From: Janthinobacterium sp. UMAB-56
GTDB taxonomy: Bacteria > Pseudomonadota > Gammaproteobacteria > Burkholderiales > Burkholderiaceae_D
Length of the DNA stretch: 64,000 nt
Assembly (NCBI RefSeq): GCF_900095265.1
Contig: NZ_LT607660.1
Coordinates: 44,348-108,347 of the forward strand
Reading direction: 5' to 3'
Below the pieces are notes generated by a model that saw only the letters and a program-made list of their open reading frames with translations, made no database searches and was not told the DNA's origin. Each line of letters opens with the position of its first letter. Position 1 is the first letter of the stretch. A program made the position numbers and the translations under genes. This document shows positions 44,155 through 52,551 of this stretch, one piece after another.

Positions 44155-44328
44155 ATGAAAATCAAAGTGAAAGCCACACCCAAGCCGCGCAACCCGCTGG
44201 TGGCGGCTGCCAGGCTGCGCGGCGGCGCTGGCGCGCACCAGTCGGTAGCGTCGCCACGCGCGGCGCGCCGTGCCGGCAAGCACCGCCTGCAGCAATGGCT
44301 GGCGGGCCGCCTCAAAGCGGATGATTAG
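44155..44328 (+). CDS. Small basic protein, function unknown
   Basis: A 57-residue, Arg/Lys/Ala-rich protein (MKIKVKATPKPRNPLVAAARL at the start; RAARRAGKHRLQQWLAGRLK near the end). No signal peptide or membrane segment. The good GAAAGGAAACACC site supports translation. It may bind nucleic acid, but no family was recognised. It ends 10 bp before the convergent phosphoesterase gene. Confidence 0.5.
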   Translation: MKIKVKATPKPRNPLVAAARLRGGAGAHQSVASPRAARRAGKHRLQQWLAGRLKADD

Positions 44329-44337
44329 CGCGCTTGT

Positions 44338-45141
44338 TTAACACGACGGCAGTTCGACGATGAAATTCGGATCAAAAGCTGGATTTTGCGGCGTCCCGCT
44401 GCGCGTCATGTAGCCGCAGGGGTTGGACACGACGCGGCATGGGCCGATCCGGTAGTCGCGTGTAGCATGGATGTGGCCATGCACCCACAGGTCCGCCTGC
44501 ATGGCCAGCTCGTCCAGGCGAGAGGCATAGGCGGGCGAACATCCCTCGCTGCCGTAGGCATCATCGACCGAGAGCAGCGACGGCGCCATGTGGCTGATGA
44601 CGACAGTTGCGCCATCGAAGGGCTGCGCCAGTTCGCGCGCCAGCCAGGCTTTTTGCTGCGCGTGGAACATGGCCGTATCGGCCGCGCGCAGCTTGCGAAA
44701 GCCCATGTTGGCCAGGCGGATGCGCTTGTAGTCGTTCATGACGGCTTCCGCGTCGCGCATGGCGGCTTGCCGCGTGTCGTCGCCCAGCAGGCGGAAATCC
44801 GTCCACAGGGTGGCGCCCAGGAAGCGCACCTTGTTGCCTGTCTGGTCTTCAATGAGGTGCGTGTCGCAGTCGAGGAAATGCACGTTCGGCGTGCTGGCGC
44901 AGGCGGCATGCAGCTCCCGGCGCACCTTGTCCAGATGGTGGCCATAGCCTTCGTGGTTGCCATGCACGTACAGCACCGGCAGTCCTGCGAATGCGCTGGC
45001 CGCCCAGGCGACGGCGCGGGTGCCCGTATCGATGTCGCCGGCCAGGATCACGGCGTCAGGGCAGCTGAGCGCAAGATCGCCCTGCGGCGCATCCTCGCGC
45101 CATAACTCATGGTGCAGGTCCGACAAAATCAATAAACGCAT
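44338..45141 (-). CDS. Metallophosphoesterase, second of two paralogues
   Basis: A 267-residue calcineurin-like phosphoesterase, a full-length paralogue of the protein encoded at 42003-42806. Motifs are SDLHHELW (7-14), ILAGDIDTG, HGNHEGYG, ISHMAPS and HGHIHATRDY. Both lack a signal peptide, so they act in the cytoplasm. The lactamase and two small genes lie between the copies, suggesting a duplication later split by other genes, or independent insertion. Substrate unknown. Confidence 0.87.
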   Translation of the reverse strand: MRLLILSDLHHELWREDAPQGDLALSCPDAVILAGDIDTGTRAVAWAASAFAGLPVLYVHGNHEGYGHHLDKVRRELHAACASTPNVHFLDCDTHLIEDQTGNKVRFLGATLWTDFRLLGDDTRQAAMRDAEAVMNDYKRIRLANMGFRKLRAADTAMFHAQQKAWLARELAQPFDGATVVISHMAPSLLSVDDAYGSEGCSPAYASRLDELAMQADLWVHGHIHATRDYRIGPCRVVSNPCGYMTRSGTPQNPAFDPNFIVELPSC

Positions 45142-45187
45142 GCGGTATCCAGGCGATTCGAGAGGACGCCATCGTACCTGAAAAGGC

Positions 45188-46093
45188 TCACTCTTCCTGC
45201 AGCGCGGCGAAGCTGTGCGCCAGGTAGTCGATCAGCGCGCGCACGGCCGGCAGCAGGCCGCGCCGCGACGGAAAGACGGCGTGGATGATTTCGCGCTGCG
45301 GCCGCCATTGCGCCATCAGCGGCAGCAGGCTGCCATCGGCCACCTGTTCGGTGATCATCATGGTGGGCAGCTGCACCACGCCCACGCCGGCCACGGCCGC
45401 GTCGCGCAGCGTCAGCATGTCGCCCGTGACGAAGCGCGGCGTGTGACGCAGCTGGGCGCGCGCGCCATCGGGGCCATGCAAATCCCACTGGTAGTGTTGT
45501 TGCGGCGCGCCGAGGGCCAGGCTGGGCCAGTCGGCCAGGTCGGCCGGCGCCTTTGGCAGCGGCGCGCCGGCGAACAGCAGCGGGCTGCCCACCATGCACT
45601 GGCTGCGCTCGGCCAGCACGCGCAGCACCATGTCGCTGTCGGGCAGTGGCGGCGGGCGCACGCGGATGGCCACGTCGATGCCTTCGGCCACCAGGTCGAC
45701 GCGGCGGTTGCTCGCTTCGAGCAGCAGGGTCACTTGCGGATGTTCGCGCATGAAGCCGGCCAGCATGGGCGCGACCAGGGAGTGCAGCAGGGCGATGGGG
45801 CAGGACAGGCGCACCGTGCCGCGCGGCGCGGCCCGCGTCAGTTCGATCGCTTCCTGCGCCGCCTCCGCTTCCACCAGCATGGCCTTGCAATGCTCGTAAA
45901 ACGTCTGGCCCACGTCGGTGACGGAAAAATGCCGCGTCGTGCGCTGCAGCAGGCGCACGCCGAGGCGCTCTTCCAGTAGCGCGATGCGCCGGCTCAGCCT
46001 GGATTTCGGCATGCCCAGTGCGCGCCCGGCCGGCGCGAAGCCGCCATGGTCGACCACGTGCACAAAGTAAAACAAGTCATTCAGATCCTGCAT
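45188..46093 (-). CDS. LysR family regulator divergent from pirin
   Basis: A 301-residue LysR protein. The HTH is at 1-60 (MQDLNDLFYFVHVVDHGGFA at the start, ALGMPKSRLSRRIALLEERL as the recognition region), and the effector domain begins at about 88 (GTVRLSCPIALLHSLV). It is divergent from the pirin gene, an arrangement seen widely (YhaJ-YhaK in E. coli). It is therefore probably the pirin regulator, responding to aromatic or oxidative signals. Confidence 0.88.
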   Translation of the reverse strand: MQDLNDLFYFVHVVDHGGFAPAGRALGMPKSRLSRRIALLEERLGVRLLQRTTRHFSVTDVGQTFYEHCKAMLVEAEAAQEAIELTRAAPRGTVRLSCPIALLHSLVAPMLAGFMREHPQVTLLLEASNRRVDLVAEGIDVAIRVRPPPLPDSDMVLRVLAERSQCMVGSPLLFAGAPLPKAPADLADWPSLALGAPQQHYQWDLHGPDGARAQLRHTPRFVTGDMLTLRDAAVAGVGVVQLPTMMITEQVADGSLLPLMAQWRPQREIIHAVFPSRRGLLPAVRALIDYLAHSFAALQEE

Positions 46094-46107
46094 GCCGTCT
46101 CCTTGAT

Positions 46108-46125
46108 CGTTCTATTTTTGGAACG
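46108..46125. promoter_or_regulatory. Candidate LysR binding site between LysR and pirin genes
   Basis: CGTTCTATTTTTGGAACG is an interrupted inverted repeat (CGTTC-N8-GAACG) in the 118-bp divergent gap. LysR sites are usually partially palindromic with a T-N11-A core, which this satisfies only loosely. Confidence 0.5.
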
Positions 46126-46211
46126 CTGATAGCGGATTTTACCGTCTATCGCCTTCATCGTTGCAAGGGTATTCTGATTCCATCGTAATGCAATCACCAT
46201 AGGAGAGCCAA

Positions 46212-47078
46212 ATGAACACAGTCACAGCTATCTACAGCGCACCGCGCCAGCACTGGGTCGGCGACGGTTTTCCCGTGCGCTCGATGTTTTCGTATGACGG
46301 CCATGGCAAGCAGCTGAGCCCCTTCCTGCTGCTCGATTACGCCGGCCCGGCCGAATTTGCGCCCGGCACGCGTCCGCCCGGCGTCGGTTCGCACCCGCAC
46401 CGCGGCTTTGAAACGGTGACCATCGTCTACAAGGGCGAAGTGGCGCACCGCGATTCGACGGGCCAGGGCGGCGTGATCGGCCCCGGCGACGTGCAATGGA
46501 TGACGGCAGGCGCCGGCATCGTGCATGAAGAGTTCCATTCGCCTGCCTTCACGCAGTCGGGCGGCACGCTGGAAATGGTGCAGCTGTGGGTGAACCTGCC
46601 GGCCAGGAACAAGATGACGGCACCAGGCTACCAGGCCATCACCAGCGACACCATTCCCACGGTGGCGCTGCCAGATGGCGCCGGCTCGGTGCGCGTGATC
46701 GCCGGCGACTTCGATGGCCAGCATGGCCCGGCCCGCACGTTCTCGCCGATGCAGGTGTGGGATCTGCGCCTGGCCCAGGGCAAGCTGACGGAGCTGCCGG
46801 TGCACGCCGGCTGGAGCACGGCGCTGATCGTCCTGCATGGCACGCTGCTGGTCAATGGCGAGAGCGTGCTGCGTGAAGCGCAGATGGCGCTGTTCGAGCG
46901 CGATGGCGACCGCATTACCGTCGAAGCGAACAACGACGCCGTGGTACTGCTGCTGAGCGGCGCGCCGATCGACGAACCCATCGTCGGCCATGGCCCTTTC
47001 GTCATGAATACAGAAGCGGAAATCGCGCAGGCGTTCGAGGATTTCAACAGCGGCTGCTTTGCCCGTATTGAGAAGTAA
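46212..47078 (+). CDS. Pirin family protein
   Basis: A 288-residue bicupin. The metal ligands are in SHPHRGFETVTI (two His) and GIVHEEFH (His, Glu). Bacterial pirins such as YhaK can act as quercetinases or redox sensors; the biological substrate is not settled. Length is normal. ATG at 46212 after AGGAGAG. The divergent LysR gene probably regulates it. Confidence 0.9.
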   Translation: MNTVTAIYSAPRQHWVGDGFPVRSMFSYDGHGKQLSPFLLLDYAGPAEFAPGTRPPGVGSHPHRGFETVTIVYKGEVAHRDSTGQGGVIGPGDVQWMTAGAGIVHEEFHSPAFTQSGGTLEMVQLWVNLPARNKMTAPGYQAITSDTIPTVALPDGAGSVRVIAGDFDGQHGPARTFSPMQVWDLRLAQGKLTELPVHAGWSTALIVLHGTLLVNGESVLREAQMALFERDGDRITVEANNDAVVLLLSGAPIDEPIVGHGPFVMNTEAEIAQAFEDFNSGCFARIEK

Positions 47079-47081
47079 TCT

Positions 47082-47219
47082 GTGGCGTACCCTTGCCGCA
47101 TCCCGCGGCATGGGCATTCACACGGCGCCGACGCGGACCATATCGTGTCGCCGTACCGCGCGCTGATCGAAAGCTACGACAAGGCAAAGGGCGTGCAAAA
47201 GAATGGCCGCGAAACCTAG
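47082..47219 (+). pseudogene. Possible C-terminal gene remnant after pirin
   Basis: A GTG-initiated frame of 45 codons just after the pirin stop reads like the tail of a protein (DADHIVSPYRALIESYDKAKG, cut at KNGRET). I do not recognise the family. It has no ribosome-binding site and no domain, so it may be a fragment of a deleted gene or chance. Confidence 0.25.
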
Positions 47220-47258
47220 CTGGAGATACTGGAGGCAGCAGCCAATGCTTGATCGCCG

Positions 47259-48020
47259 TTACGGCACCTCGTAGCTGTTACGTATCACCGCCAGCACGCC
47301 GCGCTGTTCCAGGCGCGTGATGGCGGCGTTCAGGCGCGCCAGGTCGTCGGTGCTGGTCGTGCGCGCATTGAGCATCAGGTGCACGGGCGCGCGCAGGGCC
47401 AGGAAGGGCAGGGTGCTCAAGGCGACGCCCTGCTTGCGGGCTTCGTGGCGCACGGCCAGCACGTCGCCCAGCAGCAGGTCGGCGCGGCCCGCATCGAGCA
47501 TGAGAAGGCCTTGCCGGAAGCTGCCAAAGGTATTCAGGCGGCCGGCCTTTTCCAGTGCCGGCCTGGCCGCCGCGTATTGGGCGCCATACCAGCCTACCTT
47601 GGGTGCCAGCAGGGTCGACTTGCCACGCGCGAGCTGCGCGAAGCTGGCGATCTGGCGCTGGCCGTCGGCATGGCCGGATTTGCTGAAGACGCCCACGGCT
47701 TCGTCGCGATACGAGATGGAAAAGCGCGCATAGGACTGGCGCTCCGGCGTCTCGGACGCGGCCAGCATCAGGTCCAGTCCACCTTTCTGGAACAGTAGCT
47801 GGCGCCGCGCCGTGGGCAGTTCCGGAAAGGTCACGAGCGTGCAGCGCGCTTCCTTGAAGATGGCGCGCAGCAGTTCCAGGTCCAGGCCCGTATAGTGGCC
47901 TTGCGCATCGCGGTAGACATACGGCGGCCACTGTTCCAGCGCCATCGCCATGCGGCATGCCACGGCAGGCAGGACAGATACGCAGAGCACGGCCGCGAAC
48001 AGGAGATGGCGCAGGCGCAT
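47259..48020 (-). CDS. Periplasmic substrate-binding protein (SBP_bac_3 type)
   Basis: A 253-residue exported protein. A signal peptide (1 to about 21, ending PAVA) is followed by a type 3 solute-binding domain (ALEQWPPYVYRDAQGHYTGL, core signature YTGLDLELLRAIF). No ABC transporter permease or ATPase is nearby, so it may be an orphan ligand sensor. I chose the ATG at 48020 since it gives the signal peptide; the longer open frame upstream has no homology. Ligand unknown, possibly an amino acid or organic acid. Confidence 0.8.
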   Translation of the reverse strand: MRLRHLLFAAVLCVSVLPAVACRMAMALEQWPPYVYRDAQGHYTGLDLELLRAIFKEARCTLVTFPELPTARRQLLFQKGGLDLMLAASETPERQSYARFSISYRDEAVGVFSKSGHADGQRQIASFAQLARGKSTLLAPKVGWYGAQYAAARPALEKAGRLNTFGSFRQGLLMLDAGRADLLLGDVLAVRHEARKQGVALSTLPFLALRAPVHLMLNARTTSTDDLARLNAAITRLEQRGVLAVIRNSYEVP

Positions 48021-48245
48021 ACGGGGACTTCCATAGAGTTTTAATTTGATATTCAATTTGCCAGAATGGCCACGGAAGTCAAGGGGGTGTAGCGTCTGAA
48101 GGCTGGCCTGGTTCGCTTTTCCCGGGTTCTTGCGCGTTTTTCCCCATCTGCCCCCCTTGCTTGCGTCTCTGGCGCGTGGGACACCGGTCAATGTAAATCG
48201 GCTATAGTGGCGCGGTGCTACCACTGCCCCGCGAAGGAAGACCGC

Positions 48246-48836
48246 TTGACTGCCCCGCTCGAGATTGCCGCCAATGTATTGATGACTGCCTCCATCATCC
48301 TGGCCGGACGCAATAATATTCATTCCTGGTGGATCGGCATCGTCGGCTGCGTGCTGTTTGCCGTGCTGTTTTTCCAGGTTAATCTATATGCCGACGTGAT
48401 GCTGCAACTGTTTTTCATCGTCACCTGCGTCATCGGCTGGCTGCAATGGCGGCGTGGCCCGGGTGGCAAACCGTTGCCGATCACGCGCACGGGCTGGCGC
48501 AGCCTGGCCTGGGTGGTGCCGGCCGGTATCGCCTCCGTGGTCATTTACGGCATGCTGCTGCACCGCTTTACGAATGCCTACGCGCCCTTTATCGATTCGG
48601 CAGTGTTGGTCTTTAGCATCATTGCGCAATTCTTGCTGATGAGCCGCCGCATCGAAACCTGGGCCTTCTGGCTGCTGGTCAACACCGTGGCCGTGCCGCT
48701 CTACTACAGCCGCGGCCTGCACCTGACGGCCGTGCTGTATGCGGCCTACTGGGTCAATGCCCTGATTTCCTGGTACTGGTGGGGCGTGCAGGCGCGCCGC
48801 GCGGCGCTGGCGACCGCTGCGACCGCCGACGCCTGA
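48246..48836 (+). CDS. pnuC: PnuC family vitamin-precursor transporter
   Basis: A 196-residue membrane protein of the PnuC family, which moves nicotinamide riboside or related vitamins by facilitated diffusion. Characteristic segments are WIGIVGCVLFAVLFFQVNLY, ADVMLQLFF, IGWLQWRRG, and RIETWAFWLLVNTVAVPLYYSRGL (in part). Seven or so TM helices are expected. The start appears to be TTG at 48246, with AAGGAAG eight bases upstream; a GTG at 48207 is less well placed. Thiamine (PnuT) or riboflavin (PnuX) specificity cannot be excluded. A TonB-dependent receptor gene follows, so the pair may import a vitamin. Confidence 0.82.
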   Translation: MTAPLEIAANVLMTASIILAGRNNIHSWWIGIVGCVLFAVLFFQVNLYADVMLQLFFIVTCVIGWLQWRRGPGGKPLPITRTGWRSLAWVVPAGIASVVIYGMLLHRFTNAYAPFIDSAVLVFSIIAQFLLMSRRIETWAFWLLVNTVAVPLYYSRGLHLTAVLYAAYWVNALISWYWWGVQARRAALATAATADA

Positions 48837-49166
48837 TATCGCCACGCCCAGTCCTTAGATTCAAATCGTATATACATTCAATTTTTAATTCGTTCACACC
48901 ATAAAGACGCCGAGATATAGTGGTCCTTCCCCGCTTACCGGTGTCTTTTATGTTGCACTTTAGTCTTTCTACCTATTTTTACGCCGCCCGGCACCAGCTG
49001 ACCATGCAATGCATGGCGCAGTGGATGCCGATGCGTGCCCGTCCACGCCTCCGCTAAGTCTTTCCCATCCGTTTCGTTGTCGTTTGCCCGCTGGCCTAAC
49101 CGGTCCGCGTGCCCCTGCTCGGCCTTTTTTATCTGAAAAAGGCTGCAATCCCAATAAGAGGAAACC
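48837..49166. other. Leader region before the TonB-dependent receptor
   Basis: 330 bp without a gene. It holds the candidate promoter and a hairpin (GCCTTTTT at 49122-49129 paired with AAAAAGGC at 49136-49143) about 24 bp before the start codon. I looked for TPP, cobalamin and similar riboswitch signatures and found none, but the long structured leader is consistent with regulation. Confidence 0.5.
48893..48921 (+). promoter_or_regulatory. Candidate sigma-70 promoter for the TonB-dependent receptor
   Basis: TTCACA (48893-48898) and TATAGT (48916-48921) are 17 bp apart, each with five of six consensus matches. The transcript would begin near 48928, giving a leader of roughly 240 nt before the receptor start. 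Confidence 0.5.
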
Positions 49167-51725
49167 ATGTTCAAACCACTCGCCATCAGTCTTGCCATCG
49201 CCGCCGCCTTTCCCGCCTTCGTCCATGCCGAGGAGGACATGCTGCGCGTTAACGTCACCGGATCGAATATCCGCGTCAGCGAAAAAGAGGGCGCCAGCGC
49301 GGTGCAGGTCATCACGGCCAAGGAATTGAAAGCCAGCGGCAAGACCAGCGTCTCGGAGGTGCTGCGCGCTATTTCCGCCAACAGCGGCAACAGCTACAAC
49401 GAACAATATACGGGCAGTTTCTCGGCCGGCACCTCGGGCCTGTCGCTGCGCGGCATCGGCCAGCAAAACACCCTGATCCTGGTGAATGGCCGCCGCGTGG
49501 CCAGCTACGCCACGGCGCAGGATTTGCAGCAGACTTTCGTTGACCTCAACAGCCTGCCGATGGCGGCCGTGCAGCGCATCGAGGTGCTCAAGGATGGCGC
49601 CTCGTCCGTGTATGGTTCCGACGCCGTGGCCGGCGTGGTCAACATCATCCTGTACAAGCAATTCACGGGCACGGACATCACGGCGCAATGGGGCGGTTCG
49701 ACGCAAGGCACGGGCCAGCACGAAAAGAGCGCGGCGCTGCAAACGGGTTTCGGCAAGCTTGAGGAAGATGGTTATAGCGTGGTCTTCTCGGTCGATGCCC
49801 AGCAGCGCGACAAGCTGCAGCAAAGCGACGTGGCATGGCTGCGCGATGCCGATTACCGCAAGCAGCAGCGCGGCAGCCTGGGCTGGACTGCCACGAATTA
49901 CGCTGGCAACGATCCCACGCAGACTCTGGGCGGCGTGCGCGGTCCGCTGCAACTGGTGTCGTACAAGGACATCAATCCCGATCGCAGCGGCCAGGTGCTG
50001 GCCTACAATCCGGCGCCGTACAAGACGCTGATCCCGGGCATCCAGCGCATTCACTCTTCGTTGCGTGGCACCCTCAAACTGAACGCGGATACGGAAGCCT
50101 ATGTCGACCTGCTGCACAGTTATTCGCGCGCCGATCAGACCTTCAGCGCGCCGCTGACGGTGAATAACGCCACGCGCGTGTGGAACAATAGCAGCAAGCT
50201 GCTCGATACCATCCCCGTGGTGCTGCCCGTGGGCCATCCGAATAATCCGGGTGCGACGCCCTTGCCGTTCACGGCCACCTTGTTCGATCTGGGACCGCGC
50301 CTGAAGCAGGATCGCGTCACCTTCTACCGCGCGCTGGCTGGCGCCAAGGGCACTTGGGCGGGCTGGGAATGGGACACGGCCGTGGCCCATTCCAGCAGCA
50401 AGCTGGAGGAAACGGTGCAGAACTTCGTCAACCGCTATGCCTTCCAGAAAGTGCTGGCCGACGGTAGCTACAATTTCTTTGACCAGTCGCAAAACAGCGA
50501 AGCGGTGCGCAACGCCCTGCGCCTGTCTACCCTGCGCCCGGCAGAATCGACGCTCGACACGCTCGACTTTTCGGCGGCCAAGGATATCTGGAACCTACCG
50601 GCGGGTCCGCTCGGCTTTGCCGCCGGTTTTCAATGGCGCCGCGAAAAGATGGATTCGCAAACCTCGACGGCCGTGCTGTCGGGCACGGAATTGCGCCCCG
50701 CACTCAATATCATCAACGGCTCGCGCAATGTGTCGGCCCTGTTTGCCGAATTCAATGTGCCCGTGGTGAAGGATCTGTCCGTCAACGTGGCGGGCCGCGC
50801 CGACCATTACAGCGATTTTGGCAATGCGTTTTCGCCGAAAGCCAGCGCGCGCTATCAGGCGGCGCCATGGTTGCTGCTGCGCGGTACTGTTTCACGCGCC
50901 TTCCGTGCGCCGTCGCTGCCGGAAATTACCGACAGCACGGCCGTCAGCTATACCGGCGTGATCGATGCCCGCGATCCCCTGACGCCGACGCAGTCGCGCG
51001 GTGTGACGGTCATGACCATTGCCAATCCGAACCTGCGCCCCGAGCGTTCGAACAACCTGAACCTGGGCGTGGTGGTGTCGCCCACCAGCAGTTCGAGCAT
51101 CGGCCTCGATTACTACCGTATCAAGCAAGATGGCGTGATCGGCACGGCCAGCGCCACCACCATCCTCGGCAATGAAAGCGTGGCGCCGCAACAGATCACG
51201 CGCGGTGCCGATGGGCGCATCACGACTCTGTACCGCCAGTTCCGCAACCAGGGCCGGCGCGAAGTGTCCGGCATCGATATCGACCTGCGCCAGCGTTTCG
51301 TCGACCAGCACTGGGGCAAGCTGACCCTGGCCGGCCAGCTGAGCCGCGTGCTGCGCTTTGCCGAACCGTTGTCCGATGGCGCGCCACTCACCGATGGTGC
51401 CGGCACCAATTACTTCGGCTCCATCCCGAAGTGGCGCGGCGTCACGTCGGCTACCTGGGAACAGGGAAAATGGGCGTCGACCCTGAGCTGGAACTACGTG
51501 GGCAGCTATGCGCAGCAGCAGCACCTCGATGAATCGGTCGCCGCCTTCAGTACCTTTGACGTGACCAGCAGCTGGCAGGTGACACCCAAGGCGAACGTCA
51601 CCTTCGTCGCGCAAAACCTGGCCAACAAACGGGCGCCCTGGGACTATGCCGCCACCGGCTTTGACTTTACCCAGGCCGATCCGCGCGGACGCGTTGCGGC
51701 ACTCAAACTGAACTACAAGTTCTGA
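49167..51725 (+). CDS. TonB-dependent outer-membrane receptor
   Basis: An 852-residue receptor. A signal peptide (1 to about 21, ending VHA) precedes the plug domain (about 40-160, with SGLSLRGIGQQNTLILVNGR as core, in parts) and the 22-strand barrel (NLRPERSNNLNLG) to the C-terminal Phe. The N-terminal TonB box is not clear. The ligand is unknown: PnuC next door hints at a vitamin, while the receptor also resembles carbohydrate or siderophore types. It follows the PnuC gene on the same strand with a long leader between. Confidence 0.9.
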   Translation: MFKPLAISLAIAAAFPAFVHAEEDMLRVNVTGSNIRVSEKEGASAVQVITAKELKASGKTSVSEVLRAISANSGNSYNEQYTGSFSAGTSGLSLRGIGQQNTLILVNGRRVASYATAQDLQQTFVDLNSLPMAAVQRIEVLKDGASSVYGSDAVAGVVNIILYKQFTGTDITAQWGGSTQGTGQHEKSAALQTGFGKLEEDGYSVVFSVDAQQRDKLQQSDVAWLRDADYRKQQRGSLGWTATNYAGNDPTQTLGGVRGPLQLVSYKDINPDRSGQVLAYNPAPYKTLIPGIQRIHSSLRGTLKLNADTEAYVDLLHSYSRADQTFSAPLTVNNATRVWNNSSKLLDTIPVVLPVGHPNNPGATPLPFTATLFDLGPRLKQDRVTFYRALAGAKGTWAGWEWDTAVAHSSSKLEETVQNFVNRYAFQKVLADGSYNFFDQSQNSEAVRNALRLSTLRPAESTLDTLDFSAAKDIWNLPAGPLGFAAGFQWRREKMDSQTSTAVLSGTELRPALNIINGSRNVSALFAEFNVPVVKDLSVNVAGRADHYSDFGNAFSPKASARYQAAPWLLLRGTVSRAFRAPSLPEITDSTAVSYTGVIDARDPLTPTQSRGVTVMTIANPNLRPERSNNLNLGVVVSPTSSSSIGLDYYRIKQDGVIGTASATTILGNESVAPQQITRGADGRITTLYRQFRNQGRREVSGIDIDLRQRFVDQHWGKLTLAGQLSRVLRFAEPLSDGAPLTDGAGTNYFGSIPKWRGVTSATWEQGKWASTLSWNYVGSYAQQQHLDESVAAFSTFDVTSSWQVTPKANVTFVAQNLANKRAPWDYAATGFDFTQADPRGRVAALKLNYKF

Positions 51726-51744
51726 GCACGCGCCTGCGGCAGCG

Positions 51745-52551
51745 CTAGCCGCTGCCCGCCGCCTGCCGCTGGCCCGTCTGCTCCTGCAGGCGTTGGCGGT
51801 AGGCGCTGGGGGCGACGCCCATGCGTTCGCGAAAGGCGGTGGCGAAGTTGCCCGCGTTGTGAAAGCCGATCAGCAGGGCGATATCCTGCACATCGATGTC
51901 CGTCTGCTGCAGCAATTCCACGCCGCGGGCAATGCGCGCTTCGCGGATGAAGGCGAAGACCGTCATGCCCGTTTGCTCGCGGAACATCAAGGTCAGCTTT
52001 TCGCGGTAAGTGCCCACGCTGCGGGCGATTTCGGACAAGTTCGGCAGGCTGCCCAGGTTGTCGAGAATGAGTTGTTTGACCGCATTGACAAACACCAGGT
52101 CGGGATGCTGCAGCTTGTTGCTGATCGGTGTCGTTGCGGGCAAGGTACTGTTGCTTTTACGCATCAAACCCAGGTGGATATGGATGCGCGCAGCCAGTTC
52201 TTCCGGCGTGAACGGCTTCGAAATGTAGTCGACGCCGCCCACCTGCAAGCCCATGATGCGTTCCTTGGCGGCATCGGCGCCACTGAGAAAAATCACGGGT
52301 ATCTGTTCCGTTTCGGGGTTGGCCTTGAGCAAACGGCATGCCGTGTAGCCATCCATCTCGGGCATGCGCACATCGAGCAGTATCAGGTCAGGATGCGTGG
52401 CCAGTGCCAGCTGGTAGCCCTGGTAGCCGTTGAACGCGATGCTGAAACGGTAGGGCTGCTCGCTGAGCAGCTCCATCAGCATGCGCTGTTCGAACGCGGA
52501 ATCGTCCACGATCAGGATGTTTTTTTTGATGGTTTCGCTGGTCAATGGCAT
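51745..52551 (-). CDS. Response regulator with AraC-type output domain
   Basis: A 268-residue two-domain protein. The receiver domain is at 10-125, with acidic pair Asp16-Asp17, phosphoacceptor Asp60 (LILLDVRMPEMDG) and Lys112 (ISKPFTPEEL). The C-terminal AraC-type HTH is at about 160-255 (LSEIARSVGTYREKLTLMF, IALLIGFHNAGNFATAF). No histidine kinase lies nearby. It sits between the TonB receptor and the pilus operon, on the opposite strand from both, and could control either. 'MRxDTS' type effector residues are absent. Confidence 0.88.
   Translation of the reverse strand: MPLTSETIKKNILIVDDSAFEQRMLMELLSEQPYRFSIAFNGYQGYQLALATHPDLILLDVRMPEMDGYTACRLLKANPETEQIPVIFLSGADAAKERIMGLQVGGVDYISKPFTPEELAARIHIHLGLMRKSNSTLPATTPISNKLQHPDLVFVNAVKQLILDNLGSLPNLSEIARSVGTYREKLTLMFREQTGMTVFAFIREARIARGVELLQQTDIDVQDIALLIGFHNAGNFATAFRERMGVAPSAYRQRLQEQTGQRQAAGSG

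Noticed and set aside
48021..48245. Riboswitch (TPP, NAD-II) before pnuC
   Set aside because: Searched for conserved core sequences by eye and found none. This does not exclude an unknown element.
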